NCBI RefSeq assembly: GCF_005937885.2
Contig: NZ_CP042176.1
Span: 3,219,501-3,283,500 of the forward strand
DNA: 64,000 nucleotides
Origin: Bradyrhizobium sp. KBS0727
GTDB taxonomy: Bacteria > Pseudomonadota > Alphaproteobacteria > Rhizobiales > Xanthobacteraceae
Direction: 5' to 3'
Below are positions 24,884 through 32,717 of the stretch, one piece after another. A program made the translations under genes and the position numbers. Under the pieces are notes generated by a model. The model ran no database searches. It had not been told where the DNA came from and worked only from the letters and a program-made list of their open reading frames with translations. Position 1 is the stretch's first letter. Every line of letters starts with the position of its first letter.

Positions 24884-24905
24884 CGTTTTCGCAAGAAAAC
24901 ACGTC
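24884..24905 (+). terminator. Small hairpin after mipZ, possible minimal family E element
   Basis: GTTTTC-GCAA-GAAAAC directly follows the mipZ stop, then ACGTC. The stem is 6 bp with a GCAA tetraloop and no T-run. The arms match the ends of the GCGTTTTC...GAAAACGCGTC repeats at 38589 and 43441, so this may be an internally deleted copy. Confidence 0.45.
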
Positions 24906-24921
24906 CAGGCAGCGTGCGCCA

Positions 24922-26001
24922 TCAGGGCTGGATAACCGTCATCTTGAACGGACCGCTGTTGGCGGCGGCGTGCGTCACGGCTTCGTTGGCGTGGTCCAGA
25001 TCAAATGCGGTGACTTCGAAATGATCCAGGTTCACGAGACCTGAGCGAATCAGGCCGGTCATCAGCACGGCTGCATGCGGCGGATACATCCATTGGCCGT
25101 GAAGGGTGATGCAGTTCCGCATCATCCAGGGGTAGGGCAGGTCGAGACCGGCGCCGCCCTGCATGCCGACGCCGCCCATCAGCGCGATGCGTCCATGGGG
25201 CCGCACCGCCAGGATGGCGGTCCGCACTTGGATGGCGGTGGCGGCGGGCGGCAGGATGTCGAGCACGCAGTCGATCGGACCGGGCGAGGCCTGCATGATC
25301 CGCGCGCGATCGTCGTCCTCGTGGCCCTGCATCGTTACGGTTCGAACGCGCGCGCCGAACCGCCGCGCCAGGTCGCCGAGCGCCTTTTCGTTGCGGCCGG
25401 TGGCGATGACGCATTGCGCGCCCATCCCGAGCGCGACGGCGACAGCCGCGGAACCGAAGCCGCCGGTGGCGCCGTTGACGAGCACGGTTTCTCCCGGCTG
25501 CAGCCCGGCGGCGAGGAAGCCGCCATAGGGCACCAGCAGTGTGCCGAGCGCGCACCAGCGGCCGGCGTCCTTGGCATCGATCTCGCCGATCGCGACGACG
25601 TTCTCGGTCGGCAGCCGCATCTGTTCGGCCCAGGCGCCGTCATGGAAATATCGGTGCAGCTTGAGCCCGCCTTCGCTGCCGCCGGTCAGCCCCTGCAACA
25701 TGATGTCGGGCGCCCTCGCATTGTCGCGCGAGCGCACGGTCGGATCGCAATAGACCCAGTCGCCGGGACGAAGCCGGGTCGCGTCAGGACCGGTGGCGCG
25801 GACGCGGCCGATGCCGCCGGGGCCGAACACGACGGGCAGTTCCAGCAGGTAGTTTCGCGCGCCGCTGAGTACCTCGTTGGCGTAGGACAGAACCCGGCTC
25901 GCCGCGACATCGACGATCACCTCGCCGCTTCCGAGCTCCGGGTCGGCCACGGTTTCGATGGCGAGTGGCGATCCGAATGATTTCAAGACGGCAGCCTTCA
26001 T
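24922..26001 (-). CDS. Zinc-type/quinone oxidoreductase-like alcohol dehydrogenase (MDR superfamily)
   Basis: 359 residues from ATG at 26001 (MKAAVLKSFGSPLAIE), with AGGAG 6 bases upstream. The GroES-like N-domain is followed by a Rossmann domain with the NAD(P) loop LVNGATGGFGSAAVAVALGMGA (about 178-199), as in MDR reductases. The usual GHE zinc ligands and Cys cluster of zinc alcohol dehydrogenases are not evident in the N-domain (ASRVLSYANEVLSG), so it is probably a zinc-free member. The substrate is unknown. It is divergent from an HTH regulator across a palindromic operator candidate. Confidence 0.85.
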   Translation of the reverse strand: MKAAVLKSFGSPLAIETVADPELGSGEVIVDVAASRVLSYANEVLSGARNYLLELPVVFGPGGIGRVRATGPDATRLRPGDWVYCDPTVRSRDNARAPDIMLQGLTGGSEGGLKLHRYFHDGAWAEQMRLPTENVVAIGEIDAKDAGRWCALGTLLVPYGGFLAAGLQPGETVLVNGATGGFGSAAVAVALGMGAQCVIATGRNEKALGDLARRFGARVRTVTMQGHEDDDRARIMQASPGPIDCVLDILPPAATAIQVRTAILAVRPHGRIALMGGVGMQGGAGLDLPYPWMMRNCITLHGQWMYPPHAAVLMTGLIRSGLVNLDHFEVTAFDLDHANEAVTHAAANSGPFKMTVIQP

Positions 26002-26073
26002 GGGGCACTCCTGCTTTGCGTTCTCTGGCGGAGGCCGCATTCTCGCAGGCTTCACCCGGGCAGCAAGACCTGG

Positions 26074-26091
26074 TATTATCCTAGGATTATA
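26074..26091. promoter_or_regulatory. Palindromic operator candidate between oxidoreductase and HTH regulator
   Basis: TATTATCCTAGGATTATA is an 18-bp palindrome with one mismatched pair, centred on CCTAGG, in the 114-base gap between divergent genes. It lies 72 bases from the oxidoreductase start and 24 bases before the regulator ATG. Its A/T-rich arms stand out from the surrounding DNA. Confidence 0.6.
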
Positions 26092-26115
26092 AAACCCTGC
26101 CGACGAGGCCTGCCC

Positions 26116-26901
26116 ATGACCGACGTGATGACGAATTCCAGGCAAGGCGAACTCGGCGACTTCCTGCGGTCGCGGCGGGACAAGCTGACGCCGAAGGCGG
26201 TCGGTCTGCCGGACGGGCGACGACGGCGAACGCCGGGCTTGCGTCGGGAGGAGGTGGCCGACCTCGCCGGCATCGGCGTCGACTGGTACATCCGGCTCGA
26301 GCAGGGACGTTCCGTCAGTCCCTCCGCGGCGACGATCAACGCGCTGGCCCGCGCGCTGCGGCTTTCCAGGGCCGAGCACCGGCATTTGAAGGAGTTGACG
26401 GAAACCACCGACCGGCGCGCCTTCGTCCGCGAGACCGTTCCGCCGGCGGTCCGGCGCACCGTCGAAGCCCTGAACCAGCCGGCCTATATCACCGGCCGGC
26501 GCTGGGACGTGCTGGCCTGGAACGAGGCCGCCGACGAAATCTTCGGCTTCAGCCAGATCGCCGATGCCGATCGCAACAGTCTGGTGACCGTGCTGACCAA
26601 GCCGGCATCAAGGCGGTTGTTCGGGGCATCATGGGCCGACGTGGCAAGGCGCATGGTCGCCCAGTTTCGGGCGACCCATGATCTGTGGGCCGGCGATCCC
26701 GCCTTCCGTGACCTGCTGGCGCGCTTGCGGGACGGCTGTCCTGAATTCACGGGCTGGTGGGAGACGCACGATATCAGCGGTATTGCTGCCGGCCACAAAT
26801 CCATCAGCCATCCCAAGAAGGGGCGGTTGAAGCTGGAATATGCGAGTTTCCAGGCCAACGACGATCCGGCGCTGAAGCTCGTCATCTACACCCCGGTCTG
26901 A
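26116..26901 (+). CDS. XRE-family regulator with MmyB-like ligand-binding domain
   Basis: 261 residues. The N-terminal helix-turn-helix carries the branch signature LGDFLRSRRDKLTPKAVGL and TPGLRREEVADLAGIGVDWYIRLEQGR (about residues 13-65). From about 105 comes the MmyB-like PAS-fold domain (WDVLAWNEAADEIFGF, GRLKLEYASFQANDDPALKLVIYTP), which in relatives holds a fatty-acid-like ligand. It is divergent from the MDR oxidoreductase, its likely target. Autoregulation through the 26074-26091 palindrome is plausible (inference). Confidence 0.92.
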   Translation: MTDVMTNSRQGELGDFLRSRRDKLTPKAVGLPDGRRRRTPGLRREEVADLAGIGVDWYIRLEQGRSVSPSAATINALARALRLSRAEHRHLKELTETTDRRAFVRETVPPAVRRTVEALNQPAYITGRRWDVLAWNEAADEIFGFSQIADADRNSLVTVLTKPASRRLFGASWADVARRMVAQFRATHDLWAGDPAFRDLLARLRDGCPEFTGWWETHDISGIAAGHKSISHPKKGRLKLEYASFQANDDPALKLVIYTPV

Positions 26902-26949
26902 ATATCCGTATTCTTGCGGGGGCAGAGGCAACGGACCGCGAACAGCTGC

Positions 26950-26974
26950 GGAACAAGTCGGTCGGGACGCCGTT
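26950..26974 (+). promoter_or_regulatory. EcfG-type general stress promoter candidate
   Basis: GGAAC (26950-26954), then 16 bases, then CGTT (26971-26974): an exact match to the EcfG sigma-factor promoter of alphaproteobacteria. Transcription would start near 26982, giving a leader of about 220 bases before the alpha/beta hydrolase gene. Nothing else on this strand could use it. Confidence 0.6.
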
Positions 26975-27113
26975 TTCATTAAAATTCTATCTGATGACCG
27001 AACCGAGCGTTGGTTGGGGCCGTCGTAAGGGGAGGAATGGAGAACTGAGCAGGTGCACAATGAATGGGTGCGCCGCACAATGATCAGGCGGTCAATTCAC
27101 AACATTTGGACTT

Positions 27114-27135
27114 TATGTCACGCCGCTGTGACATA
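27114..27135. promoter_or_regulatory. 8-bp inverted repeat upstream of alpha/beta hydrolase gene
   Basis: TATGTCAC-GCCGCT-GTGACATA: perfect 8-bp arms with a 6-base spacer, 70 bases before the ATG. This is the size and spacing of a dimer operator, but I cannot name the protein. A weaker TGCGCCGCACAA lies about 45 bases upstream. The rest of the 303-base gap holds the EcfG-type promoter and no clear gene. Confidence 0.5.
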
Positions 27136-27204
27136 TATCATCTCCAAGGGACCGAAGAGTCTCAAAGGTAAAGTGACCCCTCTGGTGGGGCGCCGAGGAA
27201 GAAT

Positions 27205-28089
27205 ATGAAACGTGGAATTACCGTTCTGCTTTCACTCTCCGTGCTACTCACGCTTGCGTACTTTACCGCGAGCAAGTGGGCTATCCGACATGAGACGATT
27301 TCGTTCCATGATCCGGCGCGCGACAACCGGCTGGTGGCGGTCGATATCGCGGTTCGATGGGACAAGGAAATGCAGGCCGATGCCGGCATGATCTCCTTGC
27401 CGGTCACAATCATCAACCACGGCAATACCGTCAAGCACACCGAGTATTCGTTCCTGGCCAACGTCTTTGCGGCGCGCGGCTATCTCGTGATCAGCCCCCA
27501 GCATGACCTGCCGACCGACCCGCCGATGGTGACCAAGGTCGGTGAAATCTATGTCGGCCGCCTGCCGCAGATCGAGCGCGGCGTCGCCAACATCCATTTC
27601 GCCATCAGGGAAATGAAAAAGATCCAGCCCAACGCCGACTACGGCCGGGTGACCATGGTCGGACATTCGATGGGCGGCGACATCACGATGTATTTCGCCA
27701 AACAATATCCCGACGAAATCAAGAAGGTCGTGACGCTGGATAATCTCCGCGTGCCGTTCCTGACCGAGGGCAAGTTCAAGATCCTGTCGTTCCGCTCGCA
27801 TGATACCGAGTTCAAGCCGGACCCGGGCGTCATTCCCGATGAGGATGAGTGCGAGAAGGCCGGCATCACCGTCGTGAATACCGCCTTCCAGCATAACGAC
27901 ATGCGCGACACCGGACCGGACGCGGCCAAGACCTCGATCCAGACCATGCTCGACAAGTTCCTGGAAGATACCGACAGCAGCGCGCTGAAGCCGGTGCCGA
28001 CCAAAGTGCCTGATGTGCTGACTATCAGCCCGGGACCGGTGCCGCTCGCGAGCAATTCGGCGCCGTCCAACAAACCGGTCGCCAACTAG
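27205..28089 (+). CDS. Membrane-anchored or secreted alpha/beta hydrolase
   Basis: 294 residues. An N-terminal hydrophobic helix (ITVLLSLSVLLTLAYFTA, about 4-21) is a signal or anchor. The alpha/beta hydrolase core shows VTIINHGNTVKHTEY (oxyanion region), the nucleophile elbow MVGHSMGGDITMYFA with Ser near 154, and a late His in FQHNDMRDTG. The C-terminal 40 residues are Pro/Ser/Ala-rich. Probably an esterase, lipase or depolymerase acting at the envelope; the substrate is unknown. The upstream EcfG-type promoter suggests induction in stress or stationary phase (inference). Confidence 0.82.
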   Translation: MKRGITVLLSLSVLLTLAYFTASKWAIRHETISFHDPARDNRLVAVDIAVRWDKEMQADAGMISLPVTIINHGNTVKHTEYSFLANVFAARGYLVISPQHDLPTDPPMVTKVGEIYVGRLPQIERGVANIHFAIREMKKIQPNADYGRVTMVGHSMGGDITMYFAKQYPDEIKKVVTLDNLRVPFLTEGKFKILSFRSHDTEFKPDPGVIPDEDECEKAGITVVNTAFQHNDMRDTGPDAAKTSIQTMLDKFLEDTDSSALKPVPTKVPDVLTISPGPVPLASNSAPSNKPVAN

Positions 28090-28200
28090 GCTCCCGAACC
28101 AACGTCCGGAGCTGGTTGATCGGTGCTGAATCGAGACCGGATACATTGACCGCTGTCTGGCGCCGTCCCACATAAGGGGAACTGCGGATAGCGAGAGTCC

Positions 28201-28971
28201 ATGGCCGGCGAACCCATCAAACCGAAATCGGCAGGCGACGTCGCGTCGGCGAAGACCCCGGAAGCGCGCAAAGGCAATCCATTGCCGGAAGCGAAGCCGT
28301 CGGCGGCCGAGGATATCGCCGCCTTTGTCGCCAAGGCACGCGCGATGTCGCCGCACCGCGCCGGCGCCAGGGGACGGCTGGTGTTTGCGCTCGACGCCAC
28401 CATGAGCCGGCAGCCGACCTGGGATATGGCCTGCGCACTGCAAGCCGACATGTTCCGCGAGGCGGCTTCGCTCGGCAGCCTCGACATCCGCCTCGTCTAT
28501 TACCGCGGCCTCAACGAATGCCGCGCCACGGGGTGGATTTCCGACTCCACGCAGCTCGCGAAATTGATGAGCAAGATCGACTGCCAGGGCGGCAGCACCC
28601 AGATCGGCAAGGTGCTGTCGGAAGCGCGGCGCGAGGCGGTCGCATCCGCCGTGCGCGCGGTCGTGTTTGTCGGCGACGCCATGGAGGAACAGGTCGACGA
28701 CCTCTGCACCAAGGCCGGCGAGCTCGGCTTGCTCAAGGTGCCGGTATTCATGTTTCAGGAAGGTCACGACGCTGCGGCCGAACAGGCGTTCCGCGAGATC
28801 GCGCGGCTCACCGGCGGCGCATGGTGCCGGTTCGATCCCGGCGCCGCGGCGCAATTGCGCGAATTGCTGCGCGCGGCCGCAGCCTACGCCGCCGGTGGGC
28901 GCGAAGCACTGATGGCGCTGTCGAAGACCGCAAGCGGCGCGGCCAAGCTGATCGGGCAGATGAAGTCGTGA
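28201..28971 (+). CDS. VWA-domain protein of unknown function
   Basis: 256 residues with no signal peptide. After a Lys/Pro-rich N-terminus (about 1-35) comes a von Willebrand factor A fold: metal-site motif FALDATMSRQ (about 62-71; DxTxS in place of DxSxS), LDIRLVYYRG, the Thr loop GGSTQIGKVL, VVFVGDAMEE, and VPVFMFQEG with a terminal ARLTGGAWCRFDPGAA. Such intracellular VWA proteins usually scaffold complexes through a metal-dependent site. A J-domain membrane protein gene follows by 46 bases, so the two probably form an operon. Confidence 0.82.
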   Translation: MAGEPIKPKSAGDVASAKTPEARKGNPLPEAKPSAAEDIAAFVAKARAMSPHRAGARGRLVFALDATMSRQPTWDMACALQADMFREAASLGSLDIRLVYYRGLNECRATGWISDSTQLAKLMSKIDCQGGSTQIGKVLSEARREAVASAVRAVVFVGDAMEEQVDDLCTKAGELGLLKVPVFMFQEGHDAAAEQAFREIARLTGGAWCRFDPGAAAQLRELLRAAAAYAAGGREALMALSKTASGAAKLIGQMKS

Positions 28972-29017
28972 TGCGCGCCGTTATGCATTTTGTCGCCGAT
29001 GCTACTATATTGGACGG

Positions 29018-29746
29018 ATGCCAACCCTGATTGCCGGCGTTGTCGCCGTTGTCGTTCTCTACTCGCTGCTGCAGATGTTCCGTGCGGCCAATCCGGTCGT
29101 GCTTGCGCGCGTCATCAAGATCGGGGGCGGCGTCGTGGCGCTGGCAGTCGCGGCCTTTACCGGGTTGCGGGGCGAATTGGCGGTGGCAATCCCGCTCGGC
29201 ATTTTCGGCGCGGGGCTGCTCGGCTGGTCGCCGTTCGGTCCCGGTGGCTTCAGCAGTATCGGCGGGATGTTCGGCGGCGGAACGCAGCGCTCGTCGGGGC
29301 AGGGCTCGCGCGTGCGTTCGCAATTTCTCGACATGAGCCTCGATCACGACAGCGGCGAACTGTCGGGCCGGATCGTGGACGGGCCGGATGCCGGCCGCTC
29401 GCTCGACGAGTTCGACCTCGCCGGGCTGATCGCGATGATGCCGGGCTTCGACGCCGAGAGCGTCGCCTTACTTGAAAGCTATCTTGACCGCCGGTTTCCC
29501 GCCTGGCGTCAAAACGCGCAGGGCGACGCGGCAGGGGGGCAGCGCCGCGCGGCGTCGGGCGGCAAAATGACGGACGAGGAGGCTTACCAGATCCTTGGCC
29601 TGCAGCCGGGGGCGGGGCGTGACGACATCAGCCGGGCGCATCGCGCCCTGATGAAGAAACTGCATCCCGACCAGGGGGGCTCTACGTACCTCGCCGCCCG
29701 TGTAAACGAGGCCAAGGATACTTTGCTTCGCACGCATCTCAGCTAA
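29018..29746 (+). CDS. Membrane-anchored J-domain (DnaJ-like) co-chaperone
   Basis: 242 residues. The N-terminal helix (TLIAGVVAVVVLYSLLQMF, 3-21) and a further pair of hydrophobic segments (about 35-70) anchor the protein. A Gly-rich stretch (FGPGGFSSIGGMFGGG) is followed by a soluble region and a C-terminal J domain (about 188-240) with the essential KKLHPDQGG (HPD) loop. It should stimulate DnaK ATPase at the inner membrane, comparable to DjlA or TIM14-like proteins. It follows the VWA gene, probably in the same operon; the pairing suggests a chaperone recruited to a VWA-scaffolded client (inference). Confidence 0.87.
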   Translation: MPTLIAGVVAVVVLYSLLQMFRAANPVVLARVIKIGGGVVALAVAAFTGLRGELAVAIPLGIFGAGLLGWSPFGPGGFSSIGGMFGGGTQRSSGQGSRVRSQFLDMSLDHDSGELSGRIVDGPDAGRSLDEFDLAGLIAMMPGFDAESVALLESYLDRRFPAWRQNAQGDAAGGQRRAASGGKMTDEEAYQILGLQPGAGRDDISRAHRALMKKLHPDQGGSTYLAARVNEAKDTLLRTHLS

Positions 29747-29971
29747 CTCCGGCTTACGCTACCAACGCAACAAACCGAGAGTTGCTTCCGTCCAGTTCTC
29801 TGATTGACGCCCCATATCGCCCGCCGTTGCCCGGCGTGGTCGATCCTCTTCTTCAAAACTTAACCGTAAAGTCTTGACGAGAAGTTTTCGCGGAGCCGAA
29901 TTGCGGCATTCGGCCGGTCGGCGCGATCAATTCCGGGGCAGGCTTTCGCGTGAAGGCGCTCCGGAAAACGA

Positions 29972-30000
29972 CAAAGCCGGCGCTTGCGGCGCCGGCTTTG
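29972..30000. terminator. Bidirectional terminator hairpin
   Basis: CAAAGCCGGCGC (29972-29983), loop TTGCG, GCGCCGGCTTTG (29989-30000): a perfect 12-bp stem between the convergent J-domain and carboxypeptidase genes. Flanking A and T residues give a weak tail on both strands. The other 225 bases of the gap show nothing else clear. Confidence 0.75.
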
Positions 30001-30021
30001 CGATTTCGAGCGAAATAACGA

Positions 30022-31890
30022 TCAGTTGCGGACGGTGATGCAGGAAATGTCGGCGCGCTTCAGCGTCTTGCAGACTGCTTCGGCCTGATCGCGCTCGAGG
30101 CCGGCGAAACGGGCACGGAACAGTTTGCGGTTGTCCTTGGCGACGACAGGCTCGGTGAAGGGGTCGGCCTTGCTCAGCAGGGCCGAAGCCTTGCTGCGGG
30201 CGAGGTCGATGCGCTGCTTGGCTTCGCCTTCGCTTTCCAGCGCGCCAACCTGGATGATCCAGCCGGTATGGGTTACGGCCGGAGCGACCGGCTTGATCGC
30301 GTCGTTCTGGGCGCGGGGCGCCGGATCGGCATAGGCCAGAGCTTGAGAAGAATTGGCTTGGGAAGAACTGGCCTGCGCAGAGCTGGCTTTCGAAGCGGCG
30401 GCCTGAGACGGGGCGGAGGCCACGCTGGAGGCGGGCAGGACGCCGAGCACGCCTTGCCCGGTGCCGTGATTGGCGGGCTGCGGCGGCATCTCGACCCGGG
30501 CCATTTCGGCCTTGTTGGTCTCGGTCGCTCTCGCCACCACGGCGCTGGAGGTCTCGGCGATTTCGGAGCGGGCCGGAATGGTGCTGGTGATCGGCGGCGC
30601 CGGCTGCGACGGGCCGGCGGATGCGAGCTTCATCGATCCTGCCTTGACCTGCACGGTCTTGACCTTGACCGGCTTCATCGGCTCGGCGGAGCCGGGGATC
30701 GCCGCGATCTGCTGGGTCTGGATCACGCCGCTGGTAAATTGTGCGGGCTCGGGCTTGGCTTGCGGCTCGAGCTTGGCCGGCGGCGGGGGCAGGGCCGCGG
30801 CGGCCGCCGCCATCAGTGAGGGCTTTGCAACCGGGCGTGCTGCGGCTTGCGCCGCCATTCCCGGCTCGGAGGCAGCGATCGCGCCATTGACCTGAGCCAT
30901 CTCAGTCGGCCGGGAAGCGGCTTCGGCCTCGGCCACGTCGGTATTGGCGTCGGCGGGGTTACGCTCGGTGATTGCGGCAACGGTGCGCCTGGTCGCGCCC
31001 TTTTCGAGGTTCTCGGCGAGCAGGTTGCGCATGATGGCGTCGCGCGAACCGCCGCTGCGGCCGCCCAGCACCACGCCGACCAGGTGGCGGTTGCCGCGGC
31101 GCATCGAGGTCACGAGGTTGAAGCCCGAGGCTCGGGTGTAACCGGTCTTGATGCCATCGACGCCTTCGACATTGCCGAGCAGGCGATTGTGGTTGCGGAT
31201 GGCCTGGCCGTGATAGTTGAACACCGAGGTCGAGAAGTAACGGTAGTAGCGCGGGAAGCGATCCTGGATCGCGCGGCCGAGGGTGGCCTGGTCGCGCGCC
31301 GTCGTTACCTGTTCGTCGTTGGGCAGGCCCGAGGCGTTGCGATAGGTCGTCTTGGTCATGCCGAGTGCGCGCGCCTTGCGCGTCATCATCTTGGCGAAGT
31401 CGTCTTCATCGCCGCCGATCGCTTCGGCGATCACGACGGCTGCGTCGTTGGCCGAGCGCGTGACGAGACCCTTGATGGCGTCTTCGACCTTGATGGTCTG
31501 GCCCGGGCGCAGGCCGAGCTTGGTCGGCGCCTGTTCGGAAGCGTGCTCGGACACGTCCATTTCGGTGTCGAGGTTCATCTTGTTGGCTTCGAGACGCTCG
31601 AACAGCAAATAGAGCGTCATGATCTTGGTCAGCGAGGCCGGGTGACGGCTGCCGTCGGGGTTGTTCGAGGTCAGCACCGCACCGGAATTGCCGTCGACGA
31701 TGATCGACGAAAATTGCGGGCTGTAGCTCTCGCTCGCAACGTGGCTGCGGTGATGGCTGGCGACGTGGCGATGCCGGTAGCGGCGCGCTTCGGCGCTGTC
31801 GCTCGTGATGAGGATCGCCGTCGTGAAGGTAGCCAGTCCGAGAACGCAAACTCGCAAGGTGCGCGAGGAAGCCAAGGTTGTGCGAAGCAT
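30022..31890 (-). CDS. D-alanyl-D-alanine carboxypeptidase with C-terminal SPOR domain
   Basis: 622 residues. The signal peptide ends near SAEARR (about 35). The S11 penicillin-binding domain has SxxK in PASLTKIM (about 86-89), SxN in TRSANDAAV (about 146-148) and KTG in GIKTGYTRASG (about 249), so it can trim the terminal D-Ala of peptidoglycan stem peptides. A very long Ala/Pro/Ser linker (about 330-535) leads to a SPOR domain (WIIQVGALESEGEAKQRI to the end), which binds denuded glycan at division sites. Location is periplasmic. The stretch ASSAQASSSQANSSQA in the linker is built from short imperfect repeats. A DacF/Dac-type role in septal remodelling is inferred. Confidence 0.93.
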   Translation of the reverse strand: MLRTTLASSRTLRVCVLGLATFTTAILITSDSAEARRYRHRHVASHHRSHVASESYSPQFSSIIVDGNSGAVLTSNNPDGSRHPASLTKIMTLYLLFERLEANKMNLDTEMDVSEHASEQAPTKLGLRPGQTIKVEDAIKGLVTRSANDAAVVIAEAIGGDEDDFAKMMTRKARALGMTKTTYRNASGLPNDEQVTTARDQATLGRAIQDRFPRYYRYFSTSVFNYHGQAIRNHNRLLGNVEGVDGIKTGYTRASGFNLVTSMRRGNRHLVGVVLGGRSGGSRDAIMRNLLAENLEKGATRRTVAAITERNPADANTDVAEAEAASRPTEMAQVNGAIAASEPGMAAQAAARPVAKPSLMAAAAAALPPPPAKLEPQAKPEPAQFTSGVIQTQQIAAIPGSAEPMKPVKVKTVQVKAGSMKLASAGPSQPAPPITSTIPARSEIAETSSAVVARATETNKAEMARVEMPPQPANHGTGQGVLGVLPASSVASAPSQAAASKASSAQASSSQANSSQALAYADPAPRAQNDAIKPVAPAVTHTGWIIQVGALESEGEAKQRIDLARSKASALLSKADPFTEPVVAKDNRKLFRARFAGLERDQAEAVCKTLKRADISCITVRN

Positions 31891-32170
31891 TTACTTCCCC
31901 GTCCCATTTCTATCTTGATCACCGGTTCGTGAGGCAAAATTGTGCCCGACGACCCCCGGTGTTTTCCTGCTCGAAGTGCCGATCCGGCCAAAACGCTAGG
32001 CCCGGTCGGCCGATCAGGCCGCTCTTCTAGCTAAGGTGCTGTTCACAAACAGCTTTCATGCTGCCTGTCGGAAGGCGAACAAGTCCAAGAATCAGGTTAG
32101 GCGGAGCGAGTTTCCAAAAGCTTAACGAACCGTTGCGTAACACCCCGGGGTTCTCAGCAAATTGACCGTA

Positions 32171-32221
32171 TTTGTGCGGCGCACAAAATTCCTTGACTTC
32201 ATTGTGCACTGCACATATAGA
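32171..32221 (+). promoter_or_regulatory. Phasin promoter with two PhaR-like operators
   Basis: TTGACT (32193-32198), 17 bases, TATAGA (32216-32221) is a good vegetative promoter about 70 bases before the phasin ATG. TTTGTGC-GGC-GCACAAA (32171-32187) is a perfect 7-bp inverted repeat just upstream of -35. TTGTGC-ACT-GCACAT (32202-32216) lies between -35 and -10. Both have the TGC-N3-GCA core that PhaR/PhbF repressors recognise. The rest of the 401-base gap up to the carboxypeptidase start shows nothing assignable. Confidence 0.72.
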
Positions 32222-32291
32222 AGTCGTGTCAGGGAGCCGGGACCTCCCGGCAATCGGTTTTGCACACGTTCAGTCTGGGAAAAAGGACTCC

Positions 32292-32633
32292 ATGATGGTC
32301 AAGGTTGAAGACATTCAGAACTACGGAAAAGAGCATCTCGAATCGGTTGCCGCTTCCGCGAGCAACCTGCAGAGCGGCGTTCAGGCGATCGCAACCGCCT
32401 ATGGCGATTACGCCAAGAAGTCGTTCGAAGACACCAAGTCGTTTGTTGAAAAGTTGTCCGGCGTGAAGTCGGTGGACAAGGTGCTGGAAGTGCAGACCGA
32501 GTTCGCGCGTTCGGCCTACGAGACCTTCGTCGCCGAGTCGCAGAAGATTGCCGGCCTCTACACCGATCTCGCCAAGCAGACCTTCAAGCCCTACGAGGGC
32601 CTGGTCGCGAAGTTGGTTCCGGCTGCGCAGTAA
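32292..32633 (+). CDS. Phasin family protein
   Basis: 113 residues from ATG at 32292 (a second ATG follows at once); AAAAGGAC lies 5-12 bases upstream. The amphipathic, Ala/Lys/Gln-rich helical sequence fits phasins: VEDIQNYGKEHLESVAASASNLQSGVQAIATAYGDYAKKSFEDTKS and EVQTEFARSAYETFVAESQKIAGLYTDLAKQTFKP. Phasins coat polyhydroxyalkanoate granules and control their number and size. The promoter carries two PhaR-like sites, so expression probably rises when granules titrate the repressor. A strong terminator follows. Confidence 0.92.
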   Translation: MMVKVEDIQNYGKEHLESVAASASNLQSGVQAIATAYGDYAKKSFEDTKSFVEKLSGVKSVDKVLEVQTEFARSAYETFVAESQKIAGLYTDLAKQTFKPYEGLVAKLVPAAQ

Positions 32634-32662
32634 TCTCCGCAAGCGCTCTGTTCGCCCAAATC

Positions 32663-32693
32663 AAAAAGCCCGGCCGTTACGGCCGGGCTTTTT
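32663..32693. terminator. Intrinsic terminator between phasin and tadG-like genes
   Basis: AAAAAGCCCGGCC (32663-32675), loop GTTAC, GGCCGGGCTTTTT (32681-32693): a perfect 13-bp stem with A and T runs, so it should work in both directions for the two convergent genes. Confidence 0.92.
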
Positions 32694-32717
32694 CGTGGGC
32701 GTCGATGCTTGCGGCGG

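Noticed and set aside
27244-28854. 536-codon open frame on the minus strand across the hydrolase and VWA genes
   Set aside because: It spans two genes with clear domain motifs and a gap between them; its own translation is low-complexity with no motif.
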